46,163 nt of DNA, taken from positions 1 through 46,163 of the forward strand of contig JBDQEV010000006.1 of NCBI GenBank assembly GCA_040266255.1, read 5' to 3'. This document shows, in pieces, positions 42,926 through 46,163 of the stretch. The stretch comes from Comchoanobacter sp040266255. GTDB lineage: Bacteria > Pseudomonadota > Gammaproteobacteria > Comchoanobacterales > Comchoanobacteraceae. Position 1 is the first letter of the stretch. Every line of letters begins with the position of its first letter. The notes beneath the pieces were generated by a model, which made no database searches, was not told where the DNA came from, and was given only the letters and a program-made list of their open reading frames with translations. Made by a program: the position numbers and the translations under genes.

Positions 42926-44359
42926 ATGGCCTTGCTTAGAGATATAGTAGATGCTGAGTTAAATAAACTCCGTGTAATGCAGGATATTGTGGAAAGTAGC
43001 AGTGCACCAGAGATAGATACTACTCGTCAAGAAGATAATAGTTCTAAAAGGTATAGTTTAGGAGAAAAAAATCAGTCTCCAAATATATTTAGAGTCTTAC
43101 TTCAATTAATCGATAGTTTTGTGCACAAAGTATTATTTTTTTCGGGCTTGAGTAGAGGTCCTATTTTGAAAGAAAGCACTGAAAATGAAGTGTCTAGTAA
43201 TCAGTTAGCTTCTGTTATAAATACAGTCCCTGATGCAGCTTCTCAAGCTCAAAAAATAAAACAGTTAAATGAAAAATATGTTGAAGGAAACAGAGAAATA
43301 CGAAGAACCTGTTATCAACATATACAAACAGAAATTGAACATCAATTGCTACAAAAAATTAGGAGTAAAAAATCTTTTTCTTCAATCTCGGTTAAAGATC
43401 TACAGATAGCTTTTGAGGTAGAAGATCATCAGTCGTTAGCAAGACTGATGTCATACAGATGCCTGATGTTAGTCATGAATAAATTAGAAAAAAGGCATAT
43501 TAAAGGATCAGGTAATAGTACGGAGTCAGGTCACACAGTTCGAAGATATGATGATTCAGACTGGATTCCCAATGAAGACTCAACAATTGATCAAATTATT
43601 TATCCAGGAAAGGAGCGATTTAGGCAGGCTATAAAAACAGTGATTGAAACAGGAAAGAAAGGCACAAACAACGAGCCTATCAGAAAGAATCGCCCAGAAG
43701 AGCGCTATGTTATGACTAAACATGGTAGGGAAAAAGATAATGAATACGCTAAAGTCTTTATGACAGATGCTAAAAAAATTGAGGGTCTCCGAGTATTTTT
43801 AACAAGAAAAGGCATAAAAAAATGGAATGACTCTAAGGGTAGAATGCAAGTATTTAGCACTTCACGATATGCTTATAAGGGAAGTAAAGGCACCGCTGCA
43901 GTTGTTATCACAAATTCTGGTAAAATGTATGCAGCAAATCACCTTAGGGGTGAACAGAGTGCAGATGTTTTTTTTCATAGTGTCATTACACAGGGAGCAT
44001 CTGTTGCATTTGCAGGGGATATTACAGTATCCGAAAAGGGGAAGATAGTTGAATTAGGAGGTTATTCTTCTGGTCATTATGAGTCAGAAAACTGTTTGCA
44101 TGTTATCAAACTATTAATGAATAAAGGGGTTGACTTAAGTAGCTGCGAATATAGAGACCACAGGAGTTATACAAGTGTAATTTCTATATTATCTGATGAA
44201 ATAGACAAAGACCCTAATTTCCTTAAGGGATTTAATACTATAGCCTTGAAAAATATTGTAGAAAAATTCTTTTTGACCGACAGTCAACGGGGGATAGTTG
44301 AAAATGTATTGCAAGAACGCAATAGAGTCCTACCCCCCCAGATTGTCTTAAAAGCATAA
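42926..44359 (+). CDS. Effector candidate with an IQM-like C-terminal domain
   Basis: 477 residues from ATG 42926, with SD AGGAG at 42914. Residues about 1-300 are charged and helical with no recognised domain. From about 295 to 420 there is a domain whose order resembles the C-terminal half of plant IQM (IQ-motif) proteins: MQVFSTSRYAY, VITNSGKMYA, FFHS (349-352) followed by a small-residue AFAGDI strand, then SGHYES (382-387), and GVDLSSCEYRD. In plants this is HSSFLAGG...AAG, SGHY.PT and GVDL. There is no IQ motif here. The biochemical role of the domain in plants is not well known. A bacterial host-directed function is inferred. Confidence 0.65.
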   Translation: MALLRDIVDAELNKLRVMQDIVESSSAPEIDTTRQEDNSSKRYSLGEKNQSPNIFRVLLQLIDSFVHKVLFFSGLSRGPILKESTENEVSSNQLASVINTVPDAASQAQKIKQLNEKYVEGNREIRRTCYQHIQTEIEHQLLQKIRSKKSFSSISVKDLQIAFEVEDHQSLARLMSYRCLMLVMNKLEKRHIKGSGNSTESGHTVRRYDDSDWIPNEDSTIDQIIYPGKERFRQAIKTVIETGKKGTNNEPIRKNRPEERYVMTKHGREKDNEYAKVFMTDAKKIEGLRVFLTRKGIKKWNDSKGRMQVFSTSRYAYKGSKGTAAVVITNSGKMYAANHLRGEQSADVFFHSVITQGASVAFAGDITVSEKGKIVELGGYSSGHYESENCLHVIKLLMNKGVDLSSCEYRDHRSYTSVISILSDEIDKDPNFLKGFNTIALKNIVEKFFLTDSQRGIVENVLQERNRVLPPQIVLKA

Positions 44360-44389
44360 TTTCTAATATGGTCCTCAATGGCCTAAATC

Positions 44390-44555
44390 AAAATATCATT
44401 GACTAAGTACTTAAGTAAACGTATGACAAGTAAATTTTATCAAGGTAATTAAATCACCACAAGCAGGGTAGAGTGCAAAAGGCATTAAAGTTGGCCATGC
44501 CAAAAGCACTATACCTCAAGACTGATTGTCAGTAAATTAATGCGTGCTGTCACAC
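44390..44555 (-). pseudogene. Decayed 5' fragment of ubiA
   Basis: Aligned to about 42420-42605 of the intact gene. The stretch gtagagtgcaaaaggcatta and the following aagttggccatgcca are identical to the ubiA coding strand region near 42510-42545, with divergent flanks. Frames are broken. It lies directly downstream of the IQM-like gene. Confidence 0.85.
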
Positions 44556-44587
44556 CCATATATCTACTGTGAATGCTGCCAAATTCA

Positions 44588-45385
44588 TTACTCTTTAAAG
44601 TCAAATTTATAACCCAAACCCAGCTTGAGTTGATCATTTACAAGAGAAGTACCATCACTGCTTTCAGCGTCACTTAAGATTCCAAAAGCTGCCTCAGCAA
44701 AAACGTTGTCCGTAGTAAATCTCGCGCCTACATGGGCTTCAAAAGTACCGTCTCCATCACCGGTAGCAAAGATAGGGGTTCCGCCCTCTATAAAGATGCC
44801 TAGATCCGCGCCGTCATTGGGACCGGAAAGAAGATAGACACCTGCTTTTGCGGTTAAAGTTGCGCTATTAGCATTTATTGGATCGGCATTAGGTACTAAG
44901 GTCACATTAACTGATTGGCTATGTGTCTTGGTTTCGCCATTACTATCTGCTGCTGCCGAGGTCACAGCTAAGCTTAGGGCCTGACCTGTTTTTAATGTTC
45001 CTGTTTGCGTTGAATAAGATGCGGAAGCTGAATCATATTGCACGGTATTTGCACCAGCATTATTAAAGTTGTTAGTAACGCTGTCAGTAGATAAATCTGG
45101 TTCACCATTAGAATCATTTGGCACAAGATTAACGTCTTCTACTTTCAGTGTTGCGGTTTTTCCACCAGAAGTGGAACTACTAATGGGAGCACTCAAGCTT
45201 GCTTCCACAAAAAAAGAGGACGATTCTCCCCCCAAAGCTACAGTAGCAGTTGTTGCATTGAGAGCCGTATCGTCCTCTGCTTTTGCAGCAAGCATGTAGA
45301 CACCTATAGTTCCGTATACGTCCGTATTCGCAAATGCAGTATTACATAAGGCTAAAAGTGATAAAATTTTAAGTGAGTGTTTCAT
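44588..45385 (-). CDS. Signal-peptide-bearing barrel-like surface protein
   Basis: 265 residues from the second Met. A clean Sec signal peptide (KHSLKILSLLALCNTAFA) is followed by TDVYGTIGVYMLAAKA. The mature part is Ser/Thr/Ala/Asn-rich with repeated GAN.VQYDSASASYS-like strands and a final NDQLKLGLGYKFDFKE, so an outer-membrane beta-barrel is likely. Two loop-like regions are long and low-complexity, consistent with variable surface exposure. A relative follows upstream at 45.5 kb. Confidence 0.65.
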   Translation of the reverse strand: MKHSLKILSLLALCNTAFANTDVYGTIGVYMLAAKAEDDTALNATTATVALGGESSSFFVEASLSAPISSSTSGGKTATLKVEDVNLVPNDSNGEPDLSTDSVTNNFNNAGANTVQYDSASASYSTQTGTLKTGQALSLAVTSAAADSNGETKTHSQSVNVTLVPNADPINANSATLTAKAGVYLLSGPNDGADLGIFIEGGTPIFATGDGDGTFEAHVGARFTTDNVFAEAAFGILSDAESSDGTSLVNDQLKLGLGYKFDFKE

Positions 45386-45478
45386 ATGCAATCTCCGTTT
45401 GCTGAAGCGAAATGCTTCGAATAATATCCTGTATTAATAACATAACAGGTTAATCTGTGGTATGTAAAGTGATTAAAT

Positions 45479-45503
45479 TAAAAAACCAGCCAAAAGGCTG
45501 GTC
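45479..45503 (-). terminator. Rho-independent terminator after the partial barrel gene
   Basis: The stem CCAGCC/GGCTGG (45486-45491 with 45496-45501, plus an A-T pair outside) has an AAAA loop on the plus strand, and A's at 45479-45485 that make the T tract on the minus strand. It lies 24 bp past the stop of the gene at 45527. Confidence 0.85.
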
Positions 45504-45526
45504 TTTCTAGTTTAGCTGATATGTAA

Positions 45527-46163
45527 TTACTTTCCTGCTCTATATGTGTAAGTAACCTTGAGTTCTTTTTTGTACATATCTTGTTTTTTTGTGCCGACTG
45601 ATTCCTCATCTGCTTGAGCGTGTGCAAGAAGTGAGTTAGAAGCCTCTAGGCTAAATCCATTTCCACAGTTAAATACAGATGTGAACCCTGCTGCAAACTC
45701 ATTAACCTTCACTGTTTCAGTAGCGTCAGCAATTTTATGTTTTGATTGTCCACTCTTTATATGGAAGCCGAAGCTGCAGTGCTCATTCATGTCATACAGT
45801 GCAGTGGCAGAGAATATAATGGAGCCGTCTCTTTCCATCTTTCCGCCAGTGTCGGCTTTAAGTGATACTGTGTCTACCGCACCGCCAGTGATTGCTAAAT
45901 CGATTGCGCTGGTTGCGCTTTGGGTTGTGCCAGCTCCAACAACATTATTACCAGCACCATTTAGTGTAATTGCTGTGACTTCAGTTCCAGCTAGTCCAGC
46001 ATCTATCGCTGTGATATTACCAATTGTGTTAGAATAGGTGACATGTATGACTTGGAAATCGACATCCATGCAAAAAGAAAATCTGTTACCTTTTTTGATT
46101 TTTAAACCAGTGCTTAGGGCATTATAATTCTGGGCGAAGTTTGATGTGCTACCTGCAGCGTCA
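45527..46163 (-). CDS. Barrel-like outer-membrane protein, 5' end off the window
   Basis: At least 211 residues are visible. The frame is open to the window edge: the ATG at 46069 is internal, since upstream codons (STGLKIKKGNRFSFCMDVDF) continue the strand pattern. Strand-like alternation, a low-complexity Gly/Thr/Ala/Val linker (around residues 20-70 from that Met) and a C-terminal ELKVTYTYRAGK indicate a beta-barrel. Two Cys (EHCSFGF, VFNCGNGF) could form a disulphide. The final strand ends in basic GK instead of an aromatic, which is unusual. Confidence 0.6.
   Translation of the reverse strand, partial: DAAGSTSNFAQNYNALSTGLKIKKGNRFSFCMDVDFQVIHVTYSNTIGNITAIDAGLAGTEVTAITLNGAGNNVVGAGTTQSATSAIDLAITGGAVDTVSLKADTGGKMERDGSIIFSATALYDMNEHCSFGFHIKSGQSKHKIADATETVKVNEFAAGFTSVFNCGNGFSLEASNSLLAHAQADEESVGTKKQDMYKKELKVTYTYRAGK

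Noticed and set aside
1..46163. CRISPR arrays, transposase genes or prophage genes
   Set aside because: No regularly spaced repeats and no transposase, integrase or phage structural protein was recognised. Repeat DNA in the window is explained by ankyrin units and local duplications.

Overview
The window looks like chromosome from an AT-rich gammaproteobacterium living inside, or in close contact with, a eukaryotic host. The evidence is a core of recognisable but fast-evolving housekeeping genes (dnaA, dnaN, recF, gyrB, yaaA, priA, cca, ychF, pth, rplY, ruvX, yqgE, ubiA) interleaved with accessory genes carrying eukaryote-directed signals: ankyrin repeats plus a U-box, nuclear-localisation-like clusters, an IQ calmodulin-binding motif, a domain resembling the C-terminal domain of plant IQM proteins, and a membrane-inserted serine hydrolase. 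No species can be named from sequence alone. A Legionellales-like or related host-associated lineage is an inference.

Layout. (1) 1-7.8 kb: tRNA-Gln and a degenerate competence/type IV pilus secretin, then an effector graveyard (frameshifted ORFs, a decayed second copy of a glycosyltransferase-like gene, a secreted protein that has lost its start codon). A perfect 16-bp direct repeat lies at each edge of the first 4.7 kb. (2) 7.8-17.6 kb: a serine hydrolase, then prs-rplY-pth-ychF, convergent cca, and psd-ABC ATPase-ABC permease-midA-yqgE-ruvX. (3) 17.7-26.7 kb: dnaA-dnaN-recF, two accessory genes (ankyrin/U-box/NLS protein and an acidic unknown), then gyrB-yaaA; the usual recF-gyrB neighbourhood has been opened by host-interaction cargo. 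(4) 26.7-36.7 kb: a shortened lnt, an unknown gene, priA and a Yej/Opp-type peptide importer whose genes are split by a small plus-strand gene, followed by an MFS transporter. (5) 36.8-46.2 kb: an SF2 helicase with two NLS-like repeats, a block of tandem duplications and remnants (outer-membrane barrel, 2OG-Fe(II) oxygenase, ubiA), a protein with the IQM-like domain, and two more barrel-like proteins, the last running off the window.

How the genes fit together. The core genes handle replication initiation, translation (tRNA CCA addition, peptidyl-tRNA recycling, L25), lipoprotein and phospholipid maturation and ubiquinone synthesis. The importer and MFS carrier would supply peptides or other nutrients from a host. 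The accessory proteins look like candidate host-targeted effectors. No secretion-system gene is present here, so their export is inferred only. Several accessory loci exist as one intact and one decayed copy, which suggests repeated duplication followed by loss.
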